In this document: one piece after another, positions 18,183-27,600 of the stretch
How the letters are laid out: each line of letters starts with the position of its first letter
How positions within the stretch are numbered: the first letter of the stretch is position 1
Origin: Grimontia hollisae CIP 101886
Lineage (GTDB): Bacteria; Pseudomonadota; Gammaproteobacteria; Enterobacterales; Vibrionaceae
Length of the DNA stretch: 64,000 nt
NCBI RefSeq assembly: GCF_000176515.1
Contig: NZ_ADAQ01000011.1
Location: forward strand, 62,001 to 126,000
Direction: 5' to 3'
The notes under the pieces: generated by a model
Told to the model about the DNA's origin: nothing
What the model saw: only the letters and a program-made list of their open reading frames with translations
Database searches by the model: none
Position numbers and translations under genes: made by a program

Positions 18183-18827
18183 TTACATCGCCTGTGAAAG
18201 TCTGATAATGACCTGACGTACGTCTCGAATTTCTTCCTGTGCCGAAGAAATTTCAGTCATTACGTTTCTGAAACGTTGTTGCTCAGTGTCAATATCCACC
18301 TGGATGGTATCGTTAAATGCGGTGACGGTTGCATCCAAAGATTGTAGGTCGGTGTAGTTGACACTCATATTTTTTGTTGTATCTAGATTCTTTCCAGTTA
18401 TCGCCGAAATACCACGCTTATCTTTAAGTTGGTCTGTGATAATCTTGTCTATTTGTTGAAGATATTCTTTTGCAGGTCCACTAAACTTTACTGTTTTGCC
18501 ATTATCATTAGGATTAGTCCCCTTCATGGTTTCTTGCATCACCAACCCCCATAGACGGCTGATTTCAGAAATGGCATTGGAGCGGGTTTTTACGCTGTCG
18601 GCCATAGATTCTGCGCGGTTGGTTTGCTCAACCAGATATTTGCCCAACAGCTCATCAATCAAATCCAAAGGATCTTTAATGGTTCCGGTGGTTTTAGGCG
18701 GTGTTGTTTCTTCCTGCGCCTTTTTAATAATGGGATATTGCTCTGTTAATTGTTGCGCGGCAGCCTGACGATCATGGGTTGATATTCCCGCGGCACTGCC
18801 AGCATGATTAAGTGTTACATTATGCAT
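18183..18827 (-). CDS. T3SS-associated helical protein, possibly secreted (EspA/SseB-like?)
   Basis: A 214-residue protein with no signal peptide or membrane helix and a polar, Ser/Gly/Ala/Gln-rich start typical of T3SS substrates. The C-terminal third is strongly helical with heptad spacing (LQSLDATVTAFNDTIQVDID through to the end), preceded by a PAKEYLQQIDKIIT segment. This arrangement is like EspA/SseB-type filament or tip proteins, where the C-terminal coiled coil drives assembly, but identity is too low for me to assign it. The gene sits between sctD and the SpoA gene in one operon. A ruler or accessory apparatus protein is also possible. Confidence 0.5.
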   Translation of the reverse strand: MHNVTLNHAGSAAGISTHDRQAAAQQLTEQYPIIKKAQEETTPPKTTGTIKDPLDLIDELLGKYLVEQTNRAESMADSVKTRSNAISEISRLWGLVMQETMKGTNPNDNGKTVKFSGPAKEYLQQIDKIITDQLKDKRGISAITGKNLDTTKNMSVNYTDLQSLDATVTAFNDTIQVDIDTEQQRFRNVMTEISSAQEEIRDVRQVIIRLSQAM

Positions 18828-18838
18828 CGTCGTTTCTC

Positions 18839-19840
18839 TTACTTCACATGAATTAAATACGCACGTGTATGTTTTCCATCAAAGAAAACAACCCGATCCT
18901 CACTGATTTCCTGAATAATGCCCAGCTTAGGTACCCGGCTACCTTCCCAATAACGTCCTGAATCATCATAGAGATATTTGCCCGAATGGGAGGTATAGAA
19001 TATGGAGTAAGGGAACTCCGCATCCGTGATCAATTCAGCGCCATCAGCACGGGATTTCAGCTTCGAGATCATGTCGTTCAGTCCACTGTCTGTCAGTACC
19101 TGCTTCGCGCGGGTTGGATCAGACACAAACCAGTGATCGCCATCTTTATAAAAGCTGATCGCGTGTTTACCGAGGGCAGCCATGACCAAGTTGTCGAGCT
19201 CAAACGTTTCCACTCGAATTTGATCGTGTTCTGACAAGCTGACCACTTCGCCTTTTATCGGCTTGCCGGAATAGTTTGAAATCAGCTCCAAATTAAACTG
19301 GCTAGCTTGTAAATTCCCTTTGGGTTCAATGGTCTGAATGTATTTCCCCCACGCATTAGGTAACTCGCTGAAATCAGGCTGTTGCAATGTGTATAGCTGG
19401 CCTTGCTTGATATAACCGCTGTTTAACACCTGCATATATTTGCCAAATAGCTGAGCTTGCCTCTCTTCATTAAGCGCATAACCCCCCAACGCCAATGCCA
19501 GGTGCACACCTACACTCACCAAAAGAAGAGGTTGGAACTGTTTCAGACGAAAACGCTTTAACGAAGGGTTACGCTTACCTTGACGATAAACACACAACGT
19601 TAACCCTTTATAACGATAGAGTTTATTTTCCGTCAGTTTCAGCGTTTTTTTCGACAGTCCCCTCGCCTGGATAGTCCCGCCTTGCTCTTCCAGTTCAATG
19701 TGCTCATCCGCAGATAAAAATTCCGGCAAAGGGATCCGATTTTCATCCGAACTTTCACTGCTACCGACCAACACCAGTTTATTTTCAATCGGTAACGTTA
19801 CACCTTTAATACATCCGCTAAAAAATTCAACGAGCCACAT
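18839..19840 (-). CDS. sctD: SctD inner-membrane ring protein
   Basis: A 333-residue bitopic protein: an N-terminal cytoplasmic FHA-like domain (about residues 1-95), one membrane helix (about 103-121, PLLLVSVGVHLALALGGYA) and a periplasmic region with ring-building domains. SctD forms the outer of the two inner-membrane rings, around SctJ, and docks the sorting platform through its FHA domain. The protein is somewhat shorter than YscD or PrgH-type proteins, suggesting fewer periplasmic modules. Its start overlaps the upstream chaperone gene by 14 bp. Confidence 0.85.
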   Translation of the reverse strand: MWLVEFFSGCIKGVTLPIENKLVLVGSSESSDENRIPLPEFLSADEHIELEEQGGTIQARGLSKKTLKLTENKLYRYKGLTLCVYRQGKRNPSLKRFRLKQFQPLLLVSVGVHLALALGGYALNEERQAQLFGKYMQVLNSGYIKQGQLYTLQQPDFSELPNAWGKYIQTIEPKGNLQASQFNLELISNYSGKPIKGEVVSLSEHDQIRVETFELDNLVMAALGKHAISFYKDGDHWFVSDPTRAKQVLTDSGLNDMISKLKSRADGAELITDAEFPYSIFYTSHSGKYLYDDSGRYWEGSRVPKLGIIQEISEDRVVFFDGKHTRAYLIHVK

Positions 19841-20219
19841 TGCTTTCTATCTCTTGTCGAATTTGCTTTGCAAGCGTCAGGCTATTGTTGACTTCTTCCA
19901 GTAAGGTTCTTGGATGCTCCGGCATCGGTATATGGCGCACCAAACAACATCCCAGTTTTTTTATCTCGGCCAGGTAGCCATCTTTACTCAGGGCAAACGA
20001 CCCATTGATTTTCACCTGTGTTTTGCTGGCGACTTTTTGCCCTACCACCGCGAGCACCACGATTTGGTTGGACAATCCGATGCGTTGACCGTCTTCAATG
20101 CGGAGGTCGCACCCTTGGTAATGGCAGATGAGACCTTGATCCCTCTCCAAAGAGACCGCGCTTTGTCCAATCATTTGAGCAAATTCGTTCACCAGCAAGG
20201 CGAACTTCCTATTTTTCAT
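19827..20219 (-). CDS. Class I-like T3SS chaperone
   Basis: A 130-residue soluble protein whose pattern fits the CesT/SycE fold: an N-terminal helix (FALLVNEFAQMIG), a run of strands (VSLERDQGLICHYQGCDLRI, IVVLAVVGQKV, QVKINGSFALS) and a C-terminal helix (TLLEEVNNSLTLAKQIRQEI). Such proteins bind effectors as dimers and deliver them to the ATPase/sorting platform. It is embedded between the OmpA-like lipoprotein and sctD genes with overlaps at both ends. The client cannot be told from the sequence. Confidence 0.55.
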   Translation of the reverse strand: MKNRKFALLVNEFAQMIGQSAVSLERDQGLICHYQGCDLRIEDGQRIGLSNQIVVLAVVGQKVASKTQVKINGSFALSKDGYLAEIKKLGCCLVRHIPMPEHPRTLLEEVNNSLTLAKQIRQEIESNVAR

Positions 20220-21015
20220 CGGTACGGAACCTCACTTCGATGACGAATCGACGCTGCATCACGCGTTGTTGTGGGGTGGAAAGCCCATTTTCTACCGTTC
20301 CACGCAGCTTCATCGGCATATAGTTCAAACCTTCTTCAACCAAGAACGTTCTCACAGACTGAGCCCGGCGATCCGCCAATACTCGGTTCTTTTTGTAATT
20401 ACCGGAAGAATCCGCAACGCCATAAATGGTCAGCTCATCAACCGGAAGGTGTTTCAGGTTGTCAATCACTTCAAACAGGGTTTGCACGCCTTTATTAGTC
20501 AGTTGGTATTCATTCACTGGGAATAAATCGCTGAATACCAAACGCAGTTGACCATGGCCGGTTAACATGCCCTGCACACCATCCATATTGGTGTTCATAT
20601 TAACGGGATAACTCGAATAGCGACGCTGCGCTGCTTTAGGATCCCAGGCACTCAAGTCCACTTCACGGCTGGCATACGGATCGACCAGGTTGCTGTAACG
20701 CCAATAATCTTCTTCACAGTTGTAAACCTGATTTAAGCCATAGGTATTGAGGTTCGCAATGTAAAAACGGTTTGGCTCCAGGGGTTGTGCAACCTCAACA
20801 CAGGCCAATGCATGGGGGTAACCATCTTCATACGTGGGTGCCCGTCTTACCCAAAATCTCACGTTATCGACATCACCCACGTGAGAAACAACAATATTGT
20901 AAATATCAGGCTGCCACTCTTGATCTAAAATCAGGTTATTGTCTTTCACTTGGTTGCTACAGCCAGAAAGCAATGCCAATGCAAAAGAGCTAGCAAGTAG
21001 TGATTTTTTAAACAT
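20209..21015 (-). CDS. OmpA-like outer-membrane lipoprotein in the T3SS operon
   Basis: A 268-residue lipoprotein with signal peptide and lipobox ALLSGC (Cys19), a unique N-terminal half with paired Cys residues and, at about residues 155-265, an OmpA-type peptidoglycan-binding domain (ELTIYGVADSSGNYKKNRVL then ADRRAQSVRTFL, the usual N..L...RA..V..YL block). It would anchor to the outer membrane and bind peptidoglycan. OmpA-like lipoproteins are not core T3SS parts in most families. Its place between sctU and the chaperone, with an 8-bp overlap with sctU, suggests a role such as secretin pilot, wall anchor or local peptidoglycan organiser. Confidence 0.8.
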   Translation of the reverse strand: MFKKSLLASSFALALLSGCSNQVKDNNLILDQEWQPDIYNIVVSHVGDVDNVRFWVRRAPTYEDGYPHALACVEVAQPLEPNRFYIANLNTYGLNQVYNCEEDYWRYSNLVDPYASREVDLSAWDPKAAQRRYSSYPVNMNTNMDGVQGMLTGHGQLRLVFSDLFPVNEYQLTNKGVQTLFEVIDNLKHLPVDELTIYGVADSSGNYKKNRVLADRRAQSVRTFLVEEGLNYMPMKLRGTVENGLSTPQQRVMQRRFVIEVRFRTDEK

Positions 21016-22045
21016 TATTTTTCCTTTTTAATCGAGAAATAATGATTGCGACATCACGGAAAAATTCGGGTGGCAGAAAATCTTCGCCTTGCTTCATTTT
21101 CGTGTAGATAGCACGCGCCAATGGAACATTCTCGATAATCGGAATATCCATTGTTTCCAATCGGCTTCTTTCTTCCAACGCAAGCGACTCAGTGCATATT
21201 TTTAATACCACTGGCACACGCTCAATCTTGGGGTCATAACAAATCGGCACCAAGATATGCGTTGGGTTTGCTAAAGCAAAGTTCGGCCTTCTACCCTGCG
21301 TTATTGGTGTTTCCATTACCTCACGCATTCGCCGTTTTCGCTCATACTTTATTTCTGGAGAACCCTCGGTTTCCTTCAACTCGTTTTTCATCTCGGTGAA
21401 TGTCATACGGTTTTTCTGCATGAAATGGTATTTTTCTGCCATGAAATCGACCGTGCCCACACAAACACCAAATATCAAATAAAATACTGACGCTGCTAAA
21501 ATTGACAGCATTAAGTAGTAGATAAAATACGGGTAATTGTTAATTTCATGTAACTGATATAACTTACTCCCCAATACATCTGCCACATACTTAAGCAAAA
21601 ACAATAAAAATAAAAGCTCCAGTATTTTTCTGAGTGAACGGGAAATTGCCTCAATACCAAATATATTCTTAGCACCGTTGACTGGGTTTATTTTATCCAT
21701 TTTCAGCCCCAGTGCTTCCGTGCTGACAACCGCTTTATTGATCATTACCCATTCAAATGCCGCCATCACTAATTTTAACAGAGCTAAACCACCAATACAC
21801 CACCAGAGCACATCGTAGCCACTGTCTAATCCAACCTGAACATCTGCTTGCAGTATTGCTGAAAACCATTCGCTTGAGTATTCAAACAAATAATACAACG
21901 CAAGTATGATGATCACTGTAAATACGACCAACTCTAATGTTGGTTCAGCCAGCTCTGTTTTAGGAAATTGACCTTTTTGTTTTAAGTCTCGTAATTTCTT
22001 TTCTGTGGGCGGATATTTCTTGGGTTCTGTAGATTCCTCCATCAT
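21008..22045 (-). CDS. sctU: SctU export-gate switch protein
   Basis: A 345-residue protein with the FlhB/SctU layout: the N-terminal motif PTEKKLRDLKQKGQFPKT, four membrane helices (about residues 37-56, 78-98, 136-160, 172-198) and a cytoplasmic domain with the autocleavage site NPTH (Asn260-Pro-Thr-His263). Self-cleavage there switches secretion from needle parts to translocators and effectors. Length and motif are normal. It lies 19 bp after sctV. SctR, SctS and SctT, its normal partners in the export gate, are not in this window. Confidence 0.95.
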   Translation of the reverse strand: MMEESTEPKKYPPTEKKLRDLKQKGQFPKTELAEPTLELVVFTVIIILALYYLFEYSSEWFSAILQADVQVGLDSGYDVLWWCIGGLALLKLVMAAFEWVMINKAVVSTEALGLKMDKINPVNGAKNIFGIEAISRSLRKILELLFLLFLLKYVADVLGSKLYQLHEINNYPYFIYYLMLSILAASVFYLIFGVCVGTVDFMAEKYHFMQKNRMTFTEMKNELKETEGSPEIKYERKRRMREVMETPITQGRRPNFALANPTHILVPICYDPKIERVPVVLKICTESLALEERSRLETMDIPIIENVPLARAIYTKMKQGEDFLPPEFFRDVAIIISRLKRKNNV

Positions 22046-22064
22046 ACCCTCCGAGAATCATTAC

Positions 22065-23969
22065 TTAAATGTTAATTGTCTCCGAGTTTTCAATACAATT
22101 AGAGTTAACAATATCTGCATGGCTGCAAACAATCACGGTACTCATGACTTGTTGGAAGAATGCTTTCACAACATTGAGTTCATTTTCATTCACGACAACC
22201 ACAGGTTTAACACCATACTGAACAAGCAGTCGTTTTATTTCGTTACGAAGCCCTGTTTGTACCGCGATCAAACGATCAACATCATCAAACTCACCAGCCA
22301 CAAAGCCTGATATCTCTTCAGTTAGCTCAGGGGTTAGCAAGACAACATTGACTTTACCTTCTTGGTTTAACAAATTCGCCGTAATGTCATACCTTGCCTG
22401 GCTGCGGATGCGAGTTAACCAGTTTCTCGGATCACTTTCAACACGAGACCAGTAAATTAATGCTTCGAAGAAGCTGATGCGGTCCAGATAAAACTCCGGT
22501 GACCGGATCATTTGTTTCAACACATCATGCACGCGATTCAACCCCACAGCAGAGTCGATTTCACTTTTCATGATCTCACTTTGCTGTGCCAAGCCCGCAA
22601 CAATGTTGTTACTGTACTGAAGGTTATATTTTTCAATAAAGCGATGATGAATAAAGTAACTGATGATGTTATTCAAATTACTGGCGACATCCGCAGAAGC
22701 CACGAACAATTCATCATTCTGAATGTCTACTACACTGCCTGCTTCAGCATGTTTGTAGCTATACATTTCAATATCAGAAACATAGACCTTCAGATCATCC
22801 TCAAGTGTTGGATCAACAAGCACCGCGGGTGACCCCAATGCCTGGCCCCATAACACTTTTTCTTTGTTCTCAACATTACGCTGAACCAGGCTCTGATATT
22901 GGCTATCACGGAATACAAACTTCAGTGATTCAAACAAGCCATGGCCTTTAGGCTCAAAGCTGCTGACGGCAACCTCGTTATCGTCTTTTTTCCAGAGCCA
23001 CATTGCCAGGCCACCACACAGTATGGCTAGCGGTATACAAATATACAGCAAGTTAGGGTTGGCGATACCCAGCACAATAATGATCACACCGATCACAAGC
23101 AGACTCTTCCAGAATGTCCGGATCTGCGTCATCAGCTGTGTCATAAATGAGGTGGATTCATCATCCGACCCTTTAATACGGGTCAGGTATACACCACACG
23201 CCATAGACAGCAACAAACTGGGGATTTGTGACACCAGGCCATCACCGACAGTCAATACAGAGAATCGGCTTACACTGTCTGCCAATGACAGGTCAAACTG
23301 GTTGATCCCGACATAAATGCCGCCAAAAAGGTTCACTAAACTGATTAAGATACCCGCGATTGCGTCGCCCTTTACGAACTTCATCGCGCCATCTAACGAA
23401 CCAAACAGTTTGTTTTCTGTACCCAGATCTGCACGCAGCTTCTGGGCCTGTTCACCCGTGATCAAGCCACTTTTTAAGTCACCATCGATCGTCATCTGTT
23501 TACCTGGCAACGCATCCAGAGAGAAACGTGCGCCCACTTCAGCCACACGCTCCCCCCCCTTGGTTACCACCAGAAACTGTACAATGGTGATAATGATAAA
23601 TATCAGCAGCCCTGAGAGTAAGTTCCCCCCCATTACAAACTGACCAACAGTTTCAATGACCTGCCCCACATCTTCGTTTGCGATAATATTTCGTGTCGTC
23701 GCAATCGAAAGCAAAAGACGAAATGTGGTCAACAGCAGCACCATGGTGGGCAAAAACGTCACCTTTAACGGTTCATCGTTTTCCAACATGATGACTAATA
23801 GCAATGCTGAACTGACAAAGCTTATCATCAAGAAGAAATCAATCACCACGCCAGGCAGTGTTACCAGAATGATTGTCGGTAATAAAAAGGCAATCAGAAC
23901 ACTACTGGGGTTAAAGAGCAGCGATGATTTACGTAATTTCAGTGATGATAGACGTAACTTCGCTATCAT
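22065..23969 (-). CDS. sctV: SctV major export-gate protein
   Basis: A 634-residue FHIPEP-family protein. The N-terminal half holds about eight membrane helices (residues about 20-330) with family blocks such as LLTTFRLLLSIATTRNII, VTKGGERVAEVGARFSLD and the following DALPGKQMTIDGDL. The C-terminal half is the cytoplasmic domain that assembles as a nonamer and receives chaperone-effector complexes. It is slightly shorter than the roughly 680-700 residues common in the family. The start overlaps the stop of sctL by 4 bp. Confidence 0.95.
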   Translation of the reverse strand: MIAKLRLSSLKLRKSSLLFNPSSVLIAFLLPTIILVTLPGVVIDFFLMISFVSSALLLVIMLENDEPLKVTFLPTMVLLLTTFRLLLSIATTRNIIANEDVGQVIETVGQFVMGGNLLSGLLIFIIITIVQFLVVTKGGERVAEVGARFSLDALPGKQMTIDGDLKSGLITGEQAQKLRADLGTENKLFGSLDGAMKFVKGDAIAGILISLVNLFGGIYVGINQFDLSLADSVSRFSVLTVGDGLVSQIPSLLLSMACGVYLTRIKGSDDESTSFMTQLMTQIRTFWKSLLVIGVIIIVLGIANPNLLYICIPLAILCGGLAMWLWKKDDNEVAVSSFEPKGHGLFESLKFVFRDSQYQSLVQRNVENKEKVLWGQALGSPAVLVDPTLEDDLKVYVSDIEMYSYKHAEAGSVVDIQNDELFVASADVASNLNNIISYFIHHRFIEKYNLQYSNNIVAGLAQQSEIMKSEIDSAVGLNRVHDVLKQMIRSPEFYLDRISFFEALIYWSRVESDPRNWLTRIRSQARYDITANLLNQEGKVNVVLLTPELTEEISGFVAGEFDDVDRLIAVQTGLRNEIKRLLVQYGVKPVVVVNENELNVVKAFFQQVMSTVIVCSHADIVNSNCIENSETINI

Positions 23970-24583
23970 ATTGCGTCTAATCCTCGCTTCAATTCTTCAA
24001 CGATTGTCTTGCTATCAATAGTGATAATGCGATCTTCGTTCTCGATAGTCAGGATGACACCGTCTTCCTGTTGCTTCGTCTCCACTTGCAATTCTTTACA
24101 AACATCATCCATTTCACTGTGCAACACTTCGACCAAATGCGAGATCAGCTTCTCACTATGTGTTAGCTTGGTTAAACGTGCCTGAATTTCACTGGCTATC
24201 TGATGTTTCAGTTCTCGTTTAATCTCCGAGACCGCTTCTTCCTGTTCTCTTAAGTGGCGAGCGAGTTCCTTTTCAGCAACATTGAACCATTCAATTTGCT
24301 GCTCTTGCCACGCATCAGACAGTTTTAAGTATTCTTCCTCTATAGCATTATTTAACAGTTGCTCTTTCTCTTCCAACATCACAAGCACTTGTTCTTCAAG
24401 CAATGCCTGATATTCCTTTACCTTCTCTTCTAGCGCCATGATGAGCGCTTTAGACTCCTGGTAAGTTGCTATTTCAGAACGCTTGATCAGATTAGATTGG
24501 CGTGACCGCACGAAGCCCACGCGAGGAATCGCTTTTTGCGATGCATCTAATTCGATATACAAGGAACTCACCCTTTCATTCAA
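23966..24583 (-). CDS. sctL: SctL-like ATPase stator/regulator
   Basis: A 205-residue soluble protein dominated by long Glu/Lys/Gln-rich helices (about residues 40-150, EEKVKEYQALLEEQVLVMLE) followed by a compact C-terminal domain (VILTIENEDRIITIDSKTIV then EELKRGLDAI). That is the SctL/FliH pattern: the coiled coil links the ATPase SctN to SctQ pods and the C-terminal domain binds SctN. It is coupled to sctV by an ATGA overlap. The assignment rests on architecture and place; SctN itself is not in the window. Confidence 0.78.
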   Translation of the reverse strand: MNERVSSLYIELDASQKAIPRVGFVRSRQSNLIKRSEIATYQESKALIMALEEKVKEYQALLEEQVLVMLEEKEQLLNNAIEEEYLKLSDAWQEQQIEWFNVAEKELARHLREQEEAVSEIKRELKHQIASEIQARLTKLTHSEKLISHLVEVLHSEMDDVCKELQVETKQQEDGVILTIENEDRIITIDSKTIVEELKRGLDAI

Positions 24584-24631
24584 AATTTTTCAGATTTTAT
24601 CTATCCCAAATTCCCCCCTTCAAAAGAAAAA

Positions 24632-24670
24632 AAAAGACTAAACCTGAACGATGCTGATTTAGTCTTTTTT
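24632..24670 (-). terminator. Terminator of the vopV-like transcription unit
   Basis: Stem of 11 bp, AAAAGACTAAA (24632-24642) with TTTAGTCTTTT (24658-24668), loop of 15 bases, followed by a T run on the minus strand. It separates the repeat effector from sctL. Confidence 0.85.
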
Positions 24671-24692
24671 CATTTTATGTGAGATTATGCCA

Positions 24693-27600
24693 TCATGAAG
24701 CAACCTTCAGATTACTGAGCTGGAGGGGCTTCACGGGGAGTGCTCGTTCGCCCACCACCACAACGGAAACCGGTTTTTTCTCAGTGATATCACCTGACGG
24801 TAATGTCATTTCAATTTGGGTTTTAGTTGTGTTCAGATCTCTCATGTTGTTAAAGAGCCCCTGGGTGAAGTTTTTTCCTCTCGCACTTACCGTCCCTTGT
24901 GTTGTCAGTACAGGTTGCGGCAGTTTAACGGTCCATTTCTTTCCCGTAATGTTGCTTTGTACGATCGCTGAGTTTACGGCCTCAGTGTTTTCTGATGCGA
25001 CAGCCATATTAAGACCTTCAGCACCGTTACTCACCGTTACCTTATTTGCACGGTTAACACCTACCCCGTCTTTGATCAGCGTCGGAGCTTGCCATTCATC
25101 ATGCGTCCCATTGGCTGTTGATGCTTCATGACCTTGATTCCCTTTTAAGGTGATATGAAGTTTTGAAACATAACGGGGTGGTGCGTCTTGCTGGCTCACC
25201 GTCGTGGTTTTCAGACTTTCAATATCAACCAATTTGGTAATGTCTGATACCACTTTTTTACGCTCAGTTGCTGCTTCGCTTTTGCTTGTCAGCGGATTTA
25301 TCCCGGCAAACAAAGACGATTGGCTAGATGAACGTTGCGCACGTTGGTAACCATATGTTGCGCCAGAAATCTCGACTTTCGCATTCGTATAGCCGGGATT
25401 ACCGTCAACTTTTGCATTACCTCCCGTGGTGATCACGCGTTGAGGCATGATAACGTCAGGCCACTTTCTTCCCCCGTTGTTTTGCTCGCGCTCAACATCG
25501 GCTGTCTTTGTCGCCTGCTGGGCTTTCTCAGCATGACCAACGTTTTCTGTAGTGACTTGAGCGTCAACAAAGCCTGACTCTGGCTCAGTGCCTTTTGCTA
25601 CATCCTGCGTCGCTGAGCCTTGCTGCATTTTTACTGCATGGCCCACTTTTTCCGTGGTCACCTGAGCGTCAACAAAGCCTGACTCTGACTCAGTGCCTTT
25701 TGCCACATCCTGCGTCGCTGAGCCTTGCTGCATTTTTACTGCATGGCCCACTTTTTCCGTGGTCACCTGAGCGTCAACAAAGCCTGACTCTGGCTCAGTG
25801 CCTTTTGCCACATCCTGCGTCGCTGAGCCTTGCTGCATTTTTACTGCATGGCCCACTTTTTCCGTGGTCACCTGAGCGTCAACAAAGCCTGACTCTGGCT
25901 CAGTGCCTTTTGCCACATCCTGCGTCGCTGAACCTTGCTGCATTTTTACTGCATGACCGACTTTTTCTGTGGTCACCTGAGCGTCAACAAAAGCCGCGTC
26001 GGTTTGCGTACCTTGTTCTACACCCGTTTGTGTTGAAACAGCCTGTTTCGCTTCACCCGTCTGTGTCGCAATCGATTTCCCGCCCTGATTGGCCTGTGTC
26101 GCCTGACCTTGCTGCACCTTGCCATCATTGGCTTTCGCCACATTCACGGTATCAGCTTGCTGAGACTGGCTGCCTACACGTTCACTGCGTGCATAACCGA
26201 CAGTTTGGCCATTCTTTTCTACACGTACGTTCACATAACCGGGATTGCTATCAACCTTGGCATTCCCTGCGGTGGTGATCACGCGCTGAGGTGCTGCCAC
26301 TTCTGGCCATTTCTTTCCATCACGGCTTTGCACCTGCTCGACGTTGACATGATCTGTCACCAGTTCTGCTTTCACCGCGTACTTGTCAGCCGTAGCACTG
26401 CCATTGGCTTCAACATCCGATGATGTCTGAGAACCTTGTTCAACACCGCCCGTCTCTGAGCCCTGCTGCATTTTGGCTGCACGGCCGACGTTTTCTGTTG
26501 TCACCTGAGCGTCAACAAAAGCCGCGTCGGTTTGCGTACCTTGCTCTACACCCGTTTGTGTTGAAACAGCCTGTTGCGCTTCACCCGTCTGTGTCGCAAT
26601 CGATTTCCCGCCCTGATTGGCCTGTGTCGCCTGACCTTGCTGCACCTTACCATCATTGGCTTTCGCCACATTCACGGTATCAGCTTGCTGAGACTGGCTG
26701 CCTACACGTTCACTGCGTGCATAACCGACAGTTTGGCCATTCTTTTCTACACGTACGTTCACATAACCGGGATTGCTATCAACCTTGGCATTCCCTGCGG
26801 TGGTGATCACGCGCTGAGGTGCTGCCACTTCTGGCCATTTCTTTCCATCACGGCTTTGCACCTGCTCGACGTTGACATGATCTGTCACCAGTTCTGCTTT
26901 CACCGCGTACTTGTCAGCCGTAACACTGCCATTGGCTTCAACATCCGATGATGTCTGAGAACCTTGTTCAACACCGCCCGTCTCTGAGCCCTGCTGCATT
27001 TTTACTGCACGGCCGACGTTTTCTGTGGTCACCTGAGCGTCAACAAAAGCCGCGTCGGTTTGCGTACCTTGCTCTATACCCGTTTGTGTTGAAACAGCCT
27101 GTTGCGCTTCACCCGTCTGCGCCGCAATCGATTTCCCGCCCTGATTGGCCTGTGTCGCCTGACCTTGCTGCACCTTGCCATCATTGCCCTGCGCCACATT
27201 CACGGTTTCAGCTTGCTGAGACTGGCTGCCTACACGTTCACTGCGTGCGTAACCAACAGTCTGCCCATTCTTTTCGACACGTACATTCACATAACCCGGG
27301 TTACCGTCGACTTTGGCATTTCCGGATGTGGTGATCACACGCTGAGGTGCCGCCACTTCTGGCCATTTCTTCACTGCGCCGCTTTTCGCCTGCTCAACGT
27401 TGACATGATCTGTCACCAGTTCTGCTTTTACAGCATGACCTGTTGCTTCAGATCCTGTTTGCGCATCAACAAAAGTGGCTTCTGTTTGTGTGCCTTGCTC
27501 AACCGTGGTTTGGGTAGATACCGATGTCTGTGCGGCACCTGTCTGGGTGCCCACCGTTTCTACGCCTTGGTTGGCCTGTGTGGACTGGCCTTGTTGAACC

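Noticed and set aside
25561-25980. Regular direct repeats considered as a CRISPR array
   Set aside because: Units are contiguous 105-bp in-frame coding repeats with no unique spacers and no cas genes nearby.
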